DNA of 43,821 nucleotides from Gammaproteobacteria bacterium (lineage in GTDB: Bacteria; Pseudomonadota; Gammaproteobacteria; GCA-002705445; GCA-002716945): NCBI GenBank assembly GCA_002718845.1, contig PBFS01000002.1, positions 40,051 to 83,871 on the forward strand. Reading direction: 5' to 3'. The notes below the pieces were generated by a model that saw nothing but the letters and a program-made list of their open reading frames with translations, did not search any database and had not been told where the DNA came from. The position numbers and the translations under genes were made by a program. Of this stretch, positions 26,639-35,409 are shown piece by piece (position 1 is the stretch's first letter; the number at the start of each line of letters is the position of its first letter).

Positions 26639-27130
26639 TTACAACTCACTAGTTTTTTTGCCTCTTTTTGCGGCTATATATGCTGGATAATACATTGCCT
26701 CTAAACCTTTTACCGTTGCTTTTACAACATTAATTGGGTTTGTTGACCCAATGCTCTTTGCAAGAACATTATGTATGCCTGTTGCTTCAAATACAGCTCT
26801 CATAGCGCCGCCAGCTATCACGCCAGTACCTTCTCCAGCGGGTTGCATATAAACTTTTGCTGATCCATAGGAATGAGTAATAGAATGATAGAGAGTCCCT
26901 TTTTTTAAAGCTACTGTTATCATACTTTTTTTAGCTTTTTCCATAGCTTTTTGTATAGCTACAGGTACCTCTTTGGCCTTCCCATATCCATATCCAACTC
27001 TACCGTGTCCATCGCCCACTACAGTTAAAGCAGTGAACCCAAATTGCCTTCCACCTTTAACAACTTTAGCTGTTCTATTGACGGCTACTAATTTTTCTAT
27101 ATAATCAGATTTTTTTTCATCAAACGCCAT
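26639..27130 (-). CDS. rpsE: 30S ribosomal protein S5
   Basis: S5 of 163 residues, at the mRNA entry site and important for decoding accuracy. The N-terminal double-stranded RNA-binding domain shows [22 protein letters not shown] and [12 protein letters not shown]. The second domain has [15 protein letters not shown]. Its start overlaps the rplR stop by one base (TAATG). Confidence 0.98.
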   Translation of the reverse strand: MAFDEKKSDYIEKLVAVNRTAKVVKGGRQFGFTALTVVGDGHGRVGYGYGKAKEVPVAIQKAMEKAKKSMITVALKKGTLYHSITHSYGSAKVYMQPAGEGTGVIAGGAMRAVFEATGIHNVLAKSIGSTNPINVVKATVKGLEAMYYPAYIAAKRGKKTSEL

Positions 27131-27495
27131 TATATTTTTACTCCATTTTCTCGAATTGACTCAGCTAACGCTTTTATTTTTCCATGATATTTATAACCAG
27201 ATCTATCAAATGCTACTTTTTCAATTTTTTCTTTTTTCACAAACTCTGCAATAATTTTTCCTATTATTTTAGATGTTTCAATATTATTAGATTTAACTTT
27301 TTTCCTAATATTTTTTTGATTAGTTGACACTGTTGTTAGAACCTTATCGCCATTTGATGTAAGTAATTGTACATACATATGCTTAATAGACCTGTAAACA
27401 CTTAATCTGTGTGCGCCTGATTGCCCAATTCTTTTTCTAGTTTTACAAGCTCTTCGTAAACGTGAATTTTTCTTATTTTGGTTTATGCGAATCAT
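27130..27495 (-). CDS. rplR: 50S ribosomal protein L18
   Basis: A 121-residue L18, which carries 5S rRNA into the large subunit with L5. The basic start, [15 protein letters not shown] in the middle, and the C-terminal [17 protein letters not shown] are typical. It overlaps rplF by 4 bases (ATGA) and rpsE by one, indicating tight coupling. Confidence 0.98.
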   Translation of the reverse strand: MIRINQNKKNSRLRRACKTRKRIGQSGAHRLSVYRSIKHMYVQLLTSNGDKVLTTVSTNQKNIRKKVKSNNIETSKIIGKIIAEFVKKEKIEKVAFDRSGYKYHGKIKALAESIRENGVKI

Positions 27496-28019
27496 TTTTT
27501 CTTAGCCTCTTTTTTAACAATATGTTCATCTTCATATCTAATTCCTTTTCCTTTGTAAGGCTCGGGGGATCTAATTGATCTTATTTCTGCCGCAGCTTGC
27601 CCTACTTTTTGTCTATCTACTCCAGATATTACAATTTCTGTTTGAGATGGTGTCTCAATTTTTAAATCATCAGGGATAGGATAGTTTACAGGGTGTGAGT
27701 AACCAACAACTAATTCAAGTGATTTGCCCTGGGCTTTAGCTCTATATCCTACGCCCACAAGTTTTAATTTTTTTATCCAACCTTTTGATACTCCATGAAT
27801 CATATTATATAAGAGAGCTCTAGTTGTTCCAGACAATGGTTTGAAGCTTTCATCTTTAGTGTTGACGCTAAGTTCTCCATCTTTTTCAGTTATAGTTATC
27901 TTGTCATTTTTAATAAAAGATAATTTTCCTAATGGCCCCTCAACTTGTACTTCATTTAGATTAATACTAAACTTTATATTTTCTGGTACTGCTACTGGTT
28001 TTCTTGCAACTTTAGACAT
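27492..28019 (-). CDS. rplF: 50S ribosomal protein L6
   Basis: L6 of 175 residues, with the two repeated domains of the family and contacts near the sarcin-ricin loop and factor-binding site. The conserved C-terminal half contains V-G-V-G-Y-R-A, G-Y-S-H-P-V-N-Y and the signature P-E-P-Y-K-G-K-G-I-R-Y. The last residues are lysine-rich. It starts 6 bases after rpsH and overlaps rplR by 4 bases. Confidence 0.98.
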   Translation of the reverse strand: MSKVARKPVAVPENIKFSINLNEVQVEGPLGKLSFIKNDKITITEKDGELSVNTKDESFKPLSGTTRALLYNMIHGVSKGWIKKLKLVGVGYRAKAQGKSLELVVGYSHPVNYPIPDDLKIETPSQTEIVISGVDRQKVGQAAAEIRSIRSPEPYKGKGIRYEDEHIVKKEAKKK

Positions 28020-28025
28020 ATTTTT

Positions 28026-28418
28026 TTATGAGACAAAACAAATTATCTCTCCTCCACAATTTTTTTCACGCGCCTGTTTATCAGTCATTACTCCATGAGA
28101 CGTAGACACAATACAAATACCAAGGCCATTATTAACAATAGGGATTTGATTAGCTTGTTTAAATATTCTGAGTCCTGGTCTACTAATTCTTTTAATTTCT
28201 TCAATAACAGGTTTTCCTTCATAATACTTTAAGCGAACTTTTATATTCTTTTTTGTATCACCACCTATTTCAGATGATTCAATATATCCTTCGTCTTTCA
28301 GTACATTGCATATTGAAAATTTCATCTTGGAATACGGAATACTTACATCAACTTTGGATGATGTTTGTGCATTTCTTATTCGTGTAAGTAAATCTGCTAT
28401 TGTATCACTCATGCTCAT
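28026..28418 (-). CDS. rpsH: 30S ribosomal protein S8
   Basis: S8 of 130 residues; it binds helix 21 of 16S rRNA and in E. coli represses the spc operon. [17 protein letters not shown] at the start and the C-terminal [13 protein letters not shown] are standard. A second ATG two codons in is possible, but the longer start matches relatives. It lies 4 bases after rpsN. Confidence 0.98.
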   Translation of the reverse strand: MSMSDTIADLLTRIRNAQTSSKVDVSIPYSKMKFSICNVLKDEGYIESSEIGGDTKKNIKVRLKYYEGKPVIEEIKRISRPGLRIFKQANQIPIVNNGLGICIVSTSHGVMTDKQAREKNCGGEIICFVS

Positions 28419-28422
28419 AATT

Positions 28423-28728
28423 TTACCAACTCGCTTTTGTTAAACCAGGTATATCCCCACGCATAGCGGCCTTTCTAAGTTTAGATCTGCCTAATGTAAA
28501 TTTTCTATAAACTCCTCTAGGTCTTCCAGTTAATGCACATCTATTTCTTTGCCTAGTTGGAGATGAATTTAATGGTAGTTTCTGTAGTTTTTTTCTAAGC
28601 ACAGCAGCTTCCTCTGTAGATATACCTGAGGTTTTTAATTTTTCTTTTAAAGCCTTTCTCTTGTGTGAATGCTTCAACACCAACACTGCTCTCTTTTTTT
28701 CTCTTTGAATTATAGATGATTTAGCCAT
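28423..28728 (-). CDS. rpsN: 30S ribosomal protein S14 (zinc-free form)
   Basis: A 101-residue S14 starting [13 protein letters not shown] at ATG 28728, one base after the rplE stop. An open extension to 28791 would run back inside rplE and is rejected. The C-terminal half reads [16 protein letters not shown] without C-x-x-C pairs, the C-minus form usual in Proteobacteria. Position between rplE and rpsH is normal. Confidence 0.97.
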   Translation of the reverse strand: MAKSSIIQREKKRAVLVLKHSHKRKALKEKLKTSGISTEEAAVLRKKLQKLPLNSSPTRQRNRCALTGRPRGVYRKFTLGRSKLRKAAMRGDIPGLTKASW

Positions 28729-28729
28729 G

Positions 28730-29266
28730 TTATTTAAATGGAAAGTTAAACTGTTTGAAAAGTTCCATTGCCTCCTGATTATTTTTTGCACTTGTTATTA
28801 TACAGATATCTAATCCTTTAATTTTATCTATCCTATCAAAATTAATTTCAGGAAATATAATATGTTCTTTTATTCCTAGTGTATAATTTCCTCTTCCATC
28901 AAAAGAACTTGTGCTTAAACCTCTGAAATCTCTAGTTCTAGGTAATGATATTTTTATAAGTTTCTCAAAAAAGTCATACATTTTTTCTTTTCTAAGGGTC
29001 ACCTTACACCCTATGGGCATACCTTCTCTTAATTTAAAATTAGCAATAGATTTTTTTGCGTATGTTAGAACTGCTTTTTGACCACTGATTTGAGTTAATT
29101 CTTGTTGCGCAGACTCTAATACTTTTTTATCGCTAACAGCAGAACCTAGTCCCATATTTAATGTTATTTTCATAAGTCTTGGTACTTCCATGGGAGATTT
29201 CAACTTAAATTGTTCCATTAAAGAAGGCACTATATTTTCTTTATAATATTCTTGATATGTATTCAC
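28730..29266 (-). CDS. rplE: 50S ribosomal protein L5, GTG start
   Basis: L5 of 178 residues, which holds 5S rRNA and forms the bridge to S13. Y-x-E-x-I-V-P-S-L at the start, [13 protein letters not shown], and T-L-R[11 protein letters not shown] are conserved. The start codon is GTG at 29266, one base after the rplX stop; the N-terminus so obtained aligns with relatives. Confidence 0.97.
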   Translation of the reverse strand: MNTYQEYYKENIVPSLMEQFKLKSPMEVPRLMKITLNMGLGSAVSDKKVLESAQQELTQISGQKAVLTYAKKSIANFKLREGMPIGCKVTLRKEKMYDFFEKLIKISLPRTRDFRGLSTSSFDGRGNYTLGIKEHIIFPEINFDRIDKIKGLDICIITSAKNNQEAMELFKQFNFPFK

Positions 29267-29267
29267 T

Positions 29268-29585
29268 TTAAATATCTATTACCTCTTTATTAGATTTATA
29301 AACTCTGACCTTTTTACCATCTTCAAGTTTTTTAAAACCAATTTTATCTCTTTTTTTTGTAATAGGATTAAGCATCATAACGTTTGAAATATGTAGGGGC
29401 ATCTCTCTTTCAATAATGCCTCCTGTTTCTTCTTTATTAGGATTTGGTTTTACATGTTTTTTTGCTAGATTTATATTAGTTACTAACAATTTATCAGGCT
29501 CAATAACTTTTATTATTTCTCCCTTCTTTCCTTTATCTTTCCCAGATATAACAATCACTGAGTCACCTTTTTTTAATTTATTCAT
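29268..29585 (-). CDS. rplX: 50S ribosomal protein L24
   Basis: L24 of 105 residues, an early assembly protein near the tunnel exit. The KOW motif is seen in [23 protein letters not shown], followed by N-I-x-x-K-H-V-K-P-N and [15 protein letters not shown]. It follows rplN after 12 bases and is one base from rplE. Confidence 0.98.
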   Translation of the reverse strand: MNKLKKGDSVIVISGKDKGKKGEIIKVIEPDKLLVTNINLAKKHVKPNPNKEETGGIIEREMPLHISNVMMLNPITKKRDKIGFKKLEDGKKVRVYKSNKEVIDI

Positions 29586-29597
29586 AATAAAATCTAC

Positions 29598-29966
29598 CTA
29601 TAGAACCTCAGGAGCCAAGGATATTATTTTCATAAACGTTAGCGCTCTTAGTTCGCGCGTAACAGGACCAAAAATTCTAGTTCCTAGTGGCTCTAACTTA
29701 TTATCAAGCAAAACAACAGCGTTGCTATCAAACCTTATTGCAGAACCATCAGATCTTCTAATACCTTTTTTTGTTCTAACAATTACAGCATTATAAACTT
29801 CTCCTTTCTTAACTTTACTTTTTGGTATTGCATCTTTTACCGCAACTTTTACAACATCCCCAATTGTTGCAAACTGCCTATGAGATCCTCCCAAGACCTT
29901 AATACACATTAATTTCTTAGCACCACTATTGTCTGCTGATTGTAAAGTTGTTTGCATTTGTATCAT
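29598..29966 (-). CDS. rplN: 50S ribosomal protein L14
   Basis: L14 of 122 residues at the subunit interface; it is the docking partner of RsfS, also encoded in this window. [18 protein letters not shown], the [10 protein letters not shown] segment, and the C-terminal R-E-L-R[15 protein letters not shown] are canonical. First gene of the spc-type segment, 16 bases after rpsQ. Confidence 0.98.
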   Translation of the reverse strand: MIQMQTTLQSADNSGAKKLMCIKVLGGSHRQFATIGDVVKVAVKDAIPKSKVKKGEVYNAVIVRTKKGIRRSDGSAIRFDSNAVVLLDNKLEPLGTRIFGPVTRELRALTFMKIISLAPEVL

Positions 29967-29982
29967 AATATTTCTAACCTAC

Positions 29983-30222
29983 TTATTCCTTAGCCAATAA
30001 CCATGATTTTGTTTTTGAAATTGGCTTAGATTGTTTTATAAGAACTTGTTGCCCAATCTGACATTCGTTATTTTCATCATGTATATGGAATTTACTTGTT
30101 CTTTTAATATATTTTCCATTAACAGGATGCTTTACCTGTCTCTCAACAATCACTGTGGCAGACTTATCCATTTTATTGCTAATAACTCTTGCTAATAAAG
30201 TTTTAGTTTTTTTATTTTCCAT
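29983..30222 (-). CDS. rpsQ: 30S ribosomal protein S17
   Basis: A 79-residue S17 with the OB-fold pattern [19 protein letters not shown] and the basic loop H-P-V[15 protein letters not shown]. I chose the ATG at 30222 (M-E-N-K-K), which overlaps the rpmC end by 11 bases. A GTG at 30237 would add five residues and is less likely. Last gene of the S10 operon in the standard order. Confidence 0.95.
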   Translation of the reverse strand: MENKKTKTLLARVISNKMDKSATVIVERQVKHPVNGKYIKRTSKFHIHDENNECQIGQQVLIKQSKPISKTKSWLLAKE

Positions 30223-30409
30223 TTTTTTTATTCTCACTTAAAATTGTTTTGACTCTGGCTATATTTTTTTTATTTACAGAAAATAAATGTGGTTTTGGAT
30301 TTAATCCAGAACCTCTTTGCATGCGTAAATCAAACTTTTCTTTCATTAATTTTTTTAATTCCTCTGAAAGTTCTTGGTTAGTCTTTTTCTTATAATCTTC
30401 AAACTTCAT
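30212..30409 (-). CDS. rpmC: 50S ribosomal protein L29
   Basis: A 65-residue two-helix L29 at the tunnel exit, next to L23, where trigger factor and SRP dock. [21 protein letters not shown] and the following R-V-K-T-I-L-S-E are typical. It shares one base with the rplP stop (TAATG) and overlaps rpsQ by 11 bases. Confidence 0.97.
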   Translation of the reverse strand: MKFEDYKKKTNQELSEELKKLMKEKFDLRMQRGSGLNPKPHLFSVNKKNIARVKTILSENKKNGK

Positions 30410-30822
30410 TACATTATCGCTCTATTTACAAATGTTGTTATTACAGGTAATTTTGCAGCTGCCAATCTAAATGCTTCTCGCGCTATATCTTCGGTAACTC
30501 CTTCCATTTCATATAAAACTTTACCGGGCTGTACCTTTGCAACCCAATATTCAACATTACCTTTTCCTTTACCCATTCTTACTTCTACTGGTTTTTTTGT
30601 TATTGGCACATCAGGAAAAATTCTTATCCAAACTTTGCCTCCACGCTTAATATGCCTTGTCATGGCTCTTCTTGCCGCTTCAATTTGTCTCGCAGTTATT
30701 CTTCCTCTGGTCATAGCTTTCAATCCAAATTCTCCAAAACTTACTTTAGCTCCTGAAGTTGCAACACCTCTAAGCTTGCCTTTTTGTTGTTTTCTAAATT
30801 TTGTTTTTTTTGGTTGCAACAT
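30409..30822 (-). CDS. rplP: 50S ribosomal protein L16
   Basis: L16 of 137 residues near the A-site tRNA. The start [15 protein letters not shown], then F-G-x-x-G-L-K-A-M and [12 protein letters not shown], and the C-terminal [12 protein letters not shown] are standard. The residue equivalent to E. coli R81, the arginine hydroxylated by YcfD, lies in the M-G-K-G-K-G region. It overlaps rpsC and rpmC by one base each. Confidence 0.98.
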   Translation of the reverse strand: MLQPKKTKFRKQQKGKLRGVATSGAKVSFGEFGLKAMTRGRITARQIEAARRAMTRHIKRGGKVWIRIFPDVPITKKPVEVRMGKGKGNVEYWVAKVQPGKVLYEMEGVTEDIAREAFRLAAAKLPVITTFVNRAIM

Positions 30823-31517
30823 TATTTTTCACCATTATTATTTTTATTAGGATTACCTTTGGTTTGTTCTTTTTCATTACCTTGCTTTTCATCTTCATGA
30901 AAAATCCAAACCTTAATACCTATAATCCCATATGTTGTTAACGCCTCTGAAAAACCAAAGTCAATCTTTGCTTTTAAAGTATGCAGAGGTACTCTACCTT
31001 CTCTATACCATTCGCTTCTAGCAATTTCTGCTCCATTAAGCCTGCCTGCAACATTTACTTTAATACCAAATGCTCCTAGTCTCATGGTGTTAGTAACCGC
31101 TCTTTTCATAGCTCTTCTATACATAATTCTTCTTTCTAATTGCTGGGCGATACCCTCTGATACTAATTGTGCATCTAGTTCAGGCTTCCTAATTTCTTTT
31201 ACATTTAGTTTTACTTGGTCTTTTGACGCACCTAAGATAGAAGATATTTTTTCTCTATATTTCTCAATATCTTCGCCTTTTTTCCCTATAACAATTCCGG
31301 GTCTTGAAGAGAAAACTGTAATTACAACTTCTTTTGTAGGGCGTTCAATTAAAATTTTACTTACTGAAGCATGCTTTAATTTTTTCTTTAAATAGTCTCT
31401 TATTTTTATGTCTTCCATCAAAAATTTAGAAAATTCTTTTGAATTTGCATACCATTTAGAATTCCAGTCAGTTGAAATACCTAATCTAATACCAGTTGGG
31501 TGAACTTTTTGTCCCAT
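30822..31517 (-). CDS. rpsC: 30S ribosomal protein S3
   Basis: S3 of 231 residues, part of the mRNA entry tunnel and its helicase. [13 protein letters not shown] at the start, the KH domain with [14 protein letters not shown], and the second domain [13 protein letters not shown] are conserved. The last ~20 residues are a polar tail rich in N, K, E and G. It follows rplV after 2 bases. Confidence 0.98.
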   Translation of the reverse strand: MGQKVHPTGIRLGISTDWNSKWYANSKEFSKFLMEDIKIRDYLKKKLKHASVSKILIERPTKEVVITVFSSRPGIVIGKKGEDIEKYREKISSILGASKDQVKLNVKEIRKPELDAQLVSEGIAQQLERRIMYRRAMKRAVTNTMRLGAFGIKVNVAGRLNGAEIARSEWYREGRVPLHTLKAKIDFGFSEALTTYGIIGIKVWIFHEDEKQGNEKEQTKGNPNKNNNGEK

Positions 31518-31519
31518 AA

Positions 31520-31861
31520 TTATACCTCTTTCCCATCAGATACAATCACGGTTATGTGGCTGCTTCTTTTTAAAATTTGATTAACCCTTCCTCTCGCTCT
31601 AGGCATATGTCTTTTTGCTGTAGGTCCTTCATCTACAAGAATATTTTTTATAATTAAATCGTCAATATCTAAAGAATTATTATTTTCTGCATTAGCTACT
31701 GCTGACTCTAAGACTTTAAGAATCATTTTAGAGGCTTTTTTATTATTAAAATTTAAAAACTCTAGAGCTTTATCAACTCTTAAGCCTCTCACAGCATCAG
31801 CTACTAGACGACATTTTTGTGCTGATATCCTTTGGTATTTTAATATTGCTTGTGTATCCAT
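31520..31861 (-). CDS. rplV: 50S ribosomal protein L22
   Basis: L22 of 113 residues. The globular part shows [15 protein letters not shown] and A-E-N-N-N; the beta-hairpin that lines the exit tunnel contains [16 protein letters not shown]. The hairpin is intact, with no sign of macrolide-resistance deletions. It shares one base with the rpsS stop. Confidence 0.98.
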   Translation of the reverse strand: MDTQAILKYQRISAQKCRLVADAVRGLRVDKALEFLNFNNKKASKMILKVLESAVANAENNNSLDIDDLIIKNILVDEGPTAKRHMPRARGRVNQILKRSSHITVIVSDGKEV

Positions 31862-32160
31862 TATTCTGCTTTGCCTTTACTTTCTTTTACCTTTGCTTTT
31901 CTATCACCTGAGTGACCTTTAAAAATTCTGGTCGGAGAAAATTCTCCTAATTTATGGCCGACCATATTTTCGCTAACATAAACTGGGACATGTTGTTTGC
32001 CATTATGAACGCTTATTGTTAGTCCAACCATGTCAGGCGAAATAACAGATCTTCTTGACCATGTTTTTATGGGTTTTTTGTCATTATCTCCAATTGCTTT
32101 ATCTATTTTAGATTGAAGATGATAATCAATAAACGGTCCTTTTTTAAGTGATCTAGCCAT
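31861..32160 (-). CDS. rpsS: 30S ribosomal protein S19
   Basis: S19 of 99 residues (E. coli 92), in the head of the small subunit with S13. [29 protein letters not shown], and [10 protein letters not shown] are canonical. The C-terminus is a few residues long and lysine-rich. It follows rplB after 4 bases. Confidence 0.98.
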   Translation of the reverse strand: MARSLKKGPFIDYHLQSKIDKAIGDNDKKPIKTWSRRSVISPDMVGLTISVHNGKQHVPVYVSENMVGHKLGEFSPTRIFKGHSGDRKAKVKESKGKAE

Positions 32161-32164
32161 AAGT

Positions 32165-33004
32165 TTATTTCCTTTTCCTCTTATTTACTCTTCGTCTAAC
32201 TATCATCCCATCTGTTCTTTTATTAGAACGTGTCTTATACCCTTTTGTAGGAGTTCCCCATGGAGATACAGGGTCTCTTCCACCAGAAGTTTTACCTTCT
32301 CCACCACCATGTGGATGGTCAACTGGATTCATTGCAACACCTCTTACTGTTGGTCTTACTCCTAACCACCTTTTTGCTCCTGCTTTACCATAAGATTGTA
32401 AATTATATTCGCTATTGCCAACTTCACCAATTGTTGCTTTACAATTTGAATGAATCTTTCTCATCTCTCCAGATTTTAGTTTTAAAGTTACATAATCACC
32501 CTCTAGTGCTGCAATTTGTGCAACTGTTCCTGCGCTTCTTGCAATCTGCGCGCCTTTTCCAGGCTTCATTTCTATACAATGAACTTGTGTTCCCACTGGT
32601 ATATTTTTTAGCGGCAAAGCATTTCCAACTGAAATTGAGGAGTCCTTACCTGACATTACTGAATCCCCTTTTTTTAAGTTTTTTGGAGAAATTATATATC
32701 TGCGTTCGCCGTCAATATATAGCAATAAAGCAATGTTTGCATTTCTATTAGGATCGTATTCTAATCTTTCGACTTTTGCAGATATATTATCCTTATCTCT
32801 TTTAAAATCTATTAAACGATATTTTCTTTTATGCCCGCCACCTATATGTCTAGTGGTTATTCTCCCCTGATTATTTCTTCCGCCAGATTTCTTTGATTTA
32901 ACAACCAATGAAGTACAAGGCTTGCCTTTATGTAAGTCATGGTTTTGGATTTTAACTCTAAACCTTCTGCCTGGTGATGTTGGTTTTGATTTAATTAAAC
33001 TCAT
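32165..33004 (-). CDS. rplB: 50S ribosomal protein L2
   Basis: L2 of 279 residues, needed for subunit association and peptidyl-transferase structure. The two central beta domains are recognisable, with [17 protein letters not shown] and the C-terminal signature [15 protein letters not shown] that contains the conserved histidine. It overlaps rplW by 4 bases (ATGA). Confidence 0.98.
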   Translation of the reverse strand: MSLIKSKPTSPGRRFRVKIQNHDLHKGKPCTSLVVKSKKSGGRNNQGRITTRHIGGGHKRKYRLIDFKRDKDNISAKVERLEYDPNRNANIALLLYIDGERRYIISPKNLKKGDSVMSGKDSSISVGNALPLKNIPVGTQVHCIEMKPGKGAQIARSAGTVAQIAALEGDYVTLKLKSGEMRKIHSNCKATIGEVGNSEYNLQSYGKAGAKRWLGVRPTVRGVAMNPVDHPHGGGEGKTSGGRDPVSPWGTPTKGYKTRSNKRTDGMIVRRRVNKRKRK

Positions 33005-33306
33005 GATTTAGCCTCTGCTTCACCATAACTAATATCAAAACCTTCTTTAAGTTTAACGTATGCTTTTTTCCAGTCTTTTGTTTTCCCATATGTTCTTCCT
33101 TGTCTTTTAAGCTTCCCATTTACATTTAGAAGCCTTACATTGTCTACTTCAACTGAAAACATCATTTCCACAGCTTTTTTAACTTCTAGTTTTTTAGCAT
33201 CCTTGACAACAGAAAAAACATGTTGGTTCTCGTTATCGGCTTTAGTTGCAGCCTTCTCTGATACTCTTGGGGCAAGTATAATACTCATTAACCTTTCCTT
33301 GTTCAT
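33001..33306 (-). CDS. rplW: 50S ribosomal protein L23
   Basis: L23 of 101 residues at the tunnel exit, the docking site for trigger factor. [10 protein letters not shown] at the start, V-K-K-A-V-E-M-M-F[12 protein letters not shown] and the G-K[10 protein letters not shown] segment are typical. It overlaps both rplD and rplB by 4 bases, the ATGA arrangement of translational coupling. Confidence 0.97.
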   Translation of the reverse strand: MNKERLMSIILAPRVSEKAATKADNENQHVFSVVKDAKKLEVKKAVEMMFSVEVDNVRLLNVNGKLKRQGRTYGKTKDWKKAYVKLKEGFDISYGEAEAKS

Positions 33307-33881
33307 GATGTAATACCTTCTATTTTATCTATTATTTTTGAATCAATGATTACATTATCATATCTCATCAAATTATAAGGGTTCATGCCAAGCGGACTAA
33401 CAACCTCGATATTTTTTAAATTCCTTCCTGCTAAGAAAACATTAATTTTTTTCTCATCTATTATTAACAATGAATTTGTAATTTTAAGCTTTGATATTTT
33501 ATCTAAGAAGTCTTTTGTTTTTGGTTTTGTAACGTTAAAATTATCAACACAAACTAACCTCTTCTGACGAACTAGTTCTGATAAAATACAATTAAGGGCA
33601 TTTTTATACATTTTTTTATTAATTTTTTTATTATATTTTTTTGGTGATGCTGCAAAGGTAACTCCCCCTCCTTTCCATATAGGACTTCTTATAGTACCTG
33701 CTCTTGATCTACCAGAACCTTTTTGTGGTCTAGGCTTTGCTCCACCCCCACTAACTGCTGATCTATTTTTTTGTGCTTTTGTTCCAGCTCTATGATTAGA
33801 CAAATAATCAGTGGTAACTTGATGAACCAATGATTCATTAAATTTTTTATTAAATATTTTTTTTAAGTTTACTTCTGCCAT
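33303..33881 (-). CDS. rplD: 50S ribosomal protein L4
   Basis: L4 of 192 residues (E. coli 201). The extended loop reaching the exit tunnel has H-R-A-G-T-K-A-Q-K-N-R-S-A-V-S-G-G-G-A-K-P-R-P-Q-K-G-S-G-R-S-R-A-G in register, followed by S-P-I-W-K-G-G-G. In E. coli L4 represses its own S10 operon; I could not recognise that leader here. It follows rplC after 3 bases and overlaps rplW by 4. Confidence 0.97.
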   Translation of the reverse strand: MAEVNLKKIFNKKFNESLVHQVTTDYLSNHRAGTKAQKNRSAVSGGGAKPRPQKGSGRSRAGTIRSPIWKGGGVTFAASPKKYNKKINKKMYKNALNCILSELVRQKRLVCVDNFNVTKPKTKDFLDKISKLKITNSLLIIDEKKINVFLAGRNLKNIEVVSPLGMNPYNLMRYDNVIIDSKIIDKIEGITS

Positions 33882-33884
33882 ATC

Positions 33885-34718
33885 TTACTCTTTATCTTTC
33901 TTTTCTGAATCAGGCAAATTTTTTTCTGTGGTTTGTTTTGTTTCGGTGGGCTCTTTTACTTCTTCTTTAACTTCTTTTGCTTCTTCTTTTGCTTCTTTTG
34001 CTTCTTTTTTAGCTGATTTTTTAACTTCTTTTGTTTCTTCTTGAAGTTCTCCATCTTTTGTTAGAATCTCTTTTAAGGTATATTTTTTCTGAGTGTGTTT
34101 AATAATTACGTTTGATCCATCATGTCCAGGTATTGAGCCTTTTACTAATATAATATTATCTTCCGTAAATATTTTTACTATAACTAAATTTTGTATTGTG
34201 TTTTTTACATTTCCTAATTGACCAGCCATTTTTTTACCTTTGAATACACGTCCTGGATCCTGACATTGCCCAGTTGATCCTAAAGCTCGGTGAGATAATG
34301 AATTACCATGAGTCGCATCTTGCATTGTAAAATGGTGCCTCTTTACACCACCTTGAAAACCCTTTCCAATTGTTGTTCCAGTAATATCAACGTGCTCACC
34401 TTCTTTAAATAAGTTTAAATTAATTGATTTGCCAATTTCTAGGCCTTCAATTTCTTTATCATTTAATCTAAATTCAGTTAATACTTTTCCAGGAGTTGCA
34501 GATGCTTTTTTATAATGCCCTAAAACAGCTTTATTGGTTCTTGACTCTTTTTTTTGACCAAAAGAGACTTGGATTGCTTGATATCCATCTTTTTCGAGTG
34601 TTTTTATTTGAGTTATAGTATTTGGAGACACATTAATAGCTGTAACTGGTACTGATACACCAGAATTATCAAAAACCCTTGTCATTCCAGCCTTTTGGCC
34701 AATTATTCCCAAACTCAT
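33885..34718 (-). CDS. rplC: 50S ribosomal protein L3 with charged C-terminal tail
   Basis: L3 of 277 residues, against about 209 in E. coli. The core is intact: G-I-I-G-Q-K-A-G-M-T-R-V-F at the start, G-K-G-F-Q-G-G-V-K-R-H-H-F in the middle, and S-R-A-L-G-S-T-G-Q-C-Q-D-P-G-R-V-F-K-G-K-K-M-A-G-Q-L-G. After the normal end (V-I-I-K) there is a tail of about 70 residues made mostly of K, E, A and T, with K-E-A-K-E-E-A-K-E-V-K-E-E-V suggesting a charged helix. The tail is in frame with ordinary codon use. The gene starts 119 bases after rpsJ, an unusually long gap inside the S10 operon. Confidence 0.96.
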   Translation of the reverse strand: MSLGIIGQKAGMTRVFDNSGVSVPVTAINVSPNTITQIKTLEKDGYQAIQVSFGQKKESRTNKAVLGHYKKASATPGKVLTEFRLNDKEIEGLEIGKSINLNLFKEGEHVDITGTTIGKGFQGGVKRHHFTMQDATHGNSLSHRALGSTGQCQDPGRVFKGKKMAGQLGNVKNTIQNLVIVKIFTEDNIILVKGSIPGHDGSNVIIKHTQKKYTLKEILTKDGELQEETKEVKKSAKKEAKEAKEEAKEVKEEVKEPTETKQTTEKNLPDSEKKDKE

Positions 34719-34837
34719 TTTTTTATCCTCAAAATGATAAAGTTAATATTTTCTTAAAGTTTTATGCAAAATTTTTGCAAAATGTGCTGAATCTTAACAT
34801 AAATTAAGGGTTTTATGTATGATTTTTAAAGAAAAAG
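34719..34837 (-). promoter_or_regulatory. rpsJ-rplC intergenic region with candidate promoter
   Basis: The gap of 119 bases contrasts with the few-base gaps in the rest of the operon. On the minus strand TTGCAA (34780-34775), 17 bases and TTAAGA (34757-34752) form a candidate promoter. The -35 lies in TTTTGCAAAA, a perfect palindrome, and TTTTGCA is repeated just downstream, so an operator is possible. GAGG precedes the rplC ATG. Nothing coding was found. Which of several AT-rich -10 choices is used cannot be decided by eye. Confidence 0.38.
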
Positions 34838-35407
34838 CTAATTTAATTCAATTTGAACATCAACGCCTGCAGCTAAATCAAGCTTCATTAAAGCGTCAAC
34901 AGTTTTATCTGTAGGCTCTACTATATCCATTAACCTTTTATGGGTTCTTATTTCATACTGGTCTCTAGCATCTTTATCTACATGAGGAGATATTAATATG
35001 GTAAACCTTTCTTTTCTGGTTGGTAAAGGTATTGGTCCTAAAACTCTAGCTCCTGTTCTTTTTGCTGTTTCAACAATTTCTTTTGCAGAAATATCTATTA
35101 ATTTATGATCAAAAGTTTTTAACCTAATTCTTATTGTTTGTGTTTTAGGTTTTGTAGATGTAGTTTTTTTAATTGATACATTAGTTTTCGTTTCAATTAT
35201 TTTTGGTTCTTTTTTTTCAACAACTTTAGCAGCTGTTTTCTTTTTTATAGTTTTTGAAACTTTTTTTGGAGCAGCGGCTACTTTCTTTTTAGTTGTAGTT
35301 GTTTTTTTCTTTGTAGTTTTTGAAACTTTCTTTGAAGCAGCAACTACTTTCTTTTTACTTGAAGTTTTTTTCTTTTTCGTGGTTTTTGAAACTTTTTTTT
35401 CTACCAT
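34838..35407 (-). CDS. rpsJ: 30S ribosomal protein S10 with 86-residue lysine-rich N-terminal extension
   Basis: S10 (also NusE in transcription antitermination). The C-terminal ~103 residues are a complete S10, from [15 protein letters not shown] (91-105) through [13 protein letters not shown] to D-V-Q-I-E-L-N. In front lie 86 extra residues, mostly K, T, S, A and V, with a 22-residue repeat starting K-K-V-S-K-T at residues 4, 26 and 48. I read the DNA between the extension and the core and found no ATG, GTG or TTG that could start a normal S10. The ATG at 35407 lies 2 bases after the fusA stop, where tuf would normally come. The tail resembles histone-H1-like basic proteins; its role is unknown. 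Confidence 0.95.
   Translation of the reverse strand: MVEKKVSKTTKKKKTSSKKKVVAASKKVSKTTKKKTTTTKKKVAAAPKKVSKTIKKKTAAKVVEKKEPKIIETKTNVSIKKTTSTKPKTQTIRIRLKTFDHKLIDISAKEIVETAKRTGARVLGPIPLPTRKERFTILISPHVDKDARDQYEIRTHKRLMDIVEPTDKTVDALMKLDLAAGVDVQIELN
35201..35398 (-). repeat. Three 66-base tandem repeats encoding 22-residue lysine-rich units in rpsJ
   Basis: Units lie at 35333-35398, 35267-35332 and 35201-35266 (residues 4-25, 26-47 and 48-69). Units 1 and 2 are close copies, while unit 3 keeps K-K-V-S-K-T and K-K-K and then diverges. The period is a multiple of three, so copy number could change without breaking the S10 frame. Confidence 0.8.
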
Positions 35408-35409
35408 TT

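Noticed and set aside
28729-28791. Upstream extension of rpsN by 21 residues
   Set aside because: It lies inside rplE; the inner ATG gives the standard S14 start.
35201-35407. Separate H1-like gene upstream of a normal rpsJ
   Set aside because: The frame is continuous, with no stop after the lysine-rich part and no start codon at the head of the S10 core.
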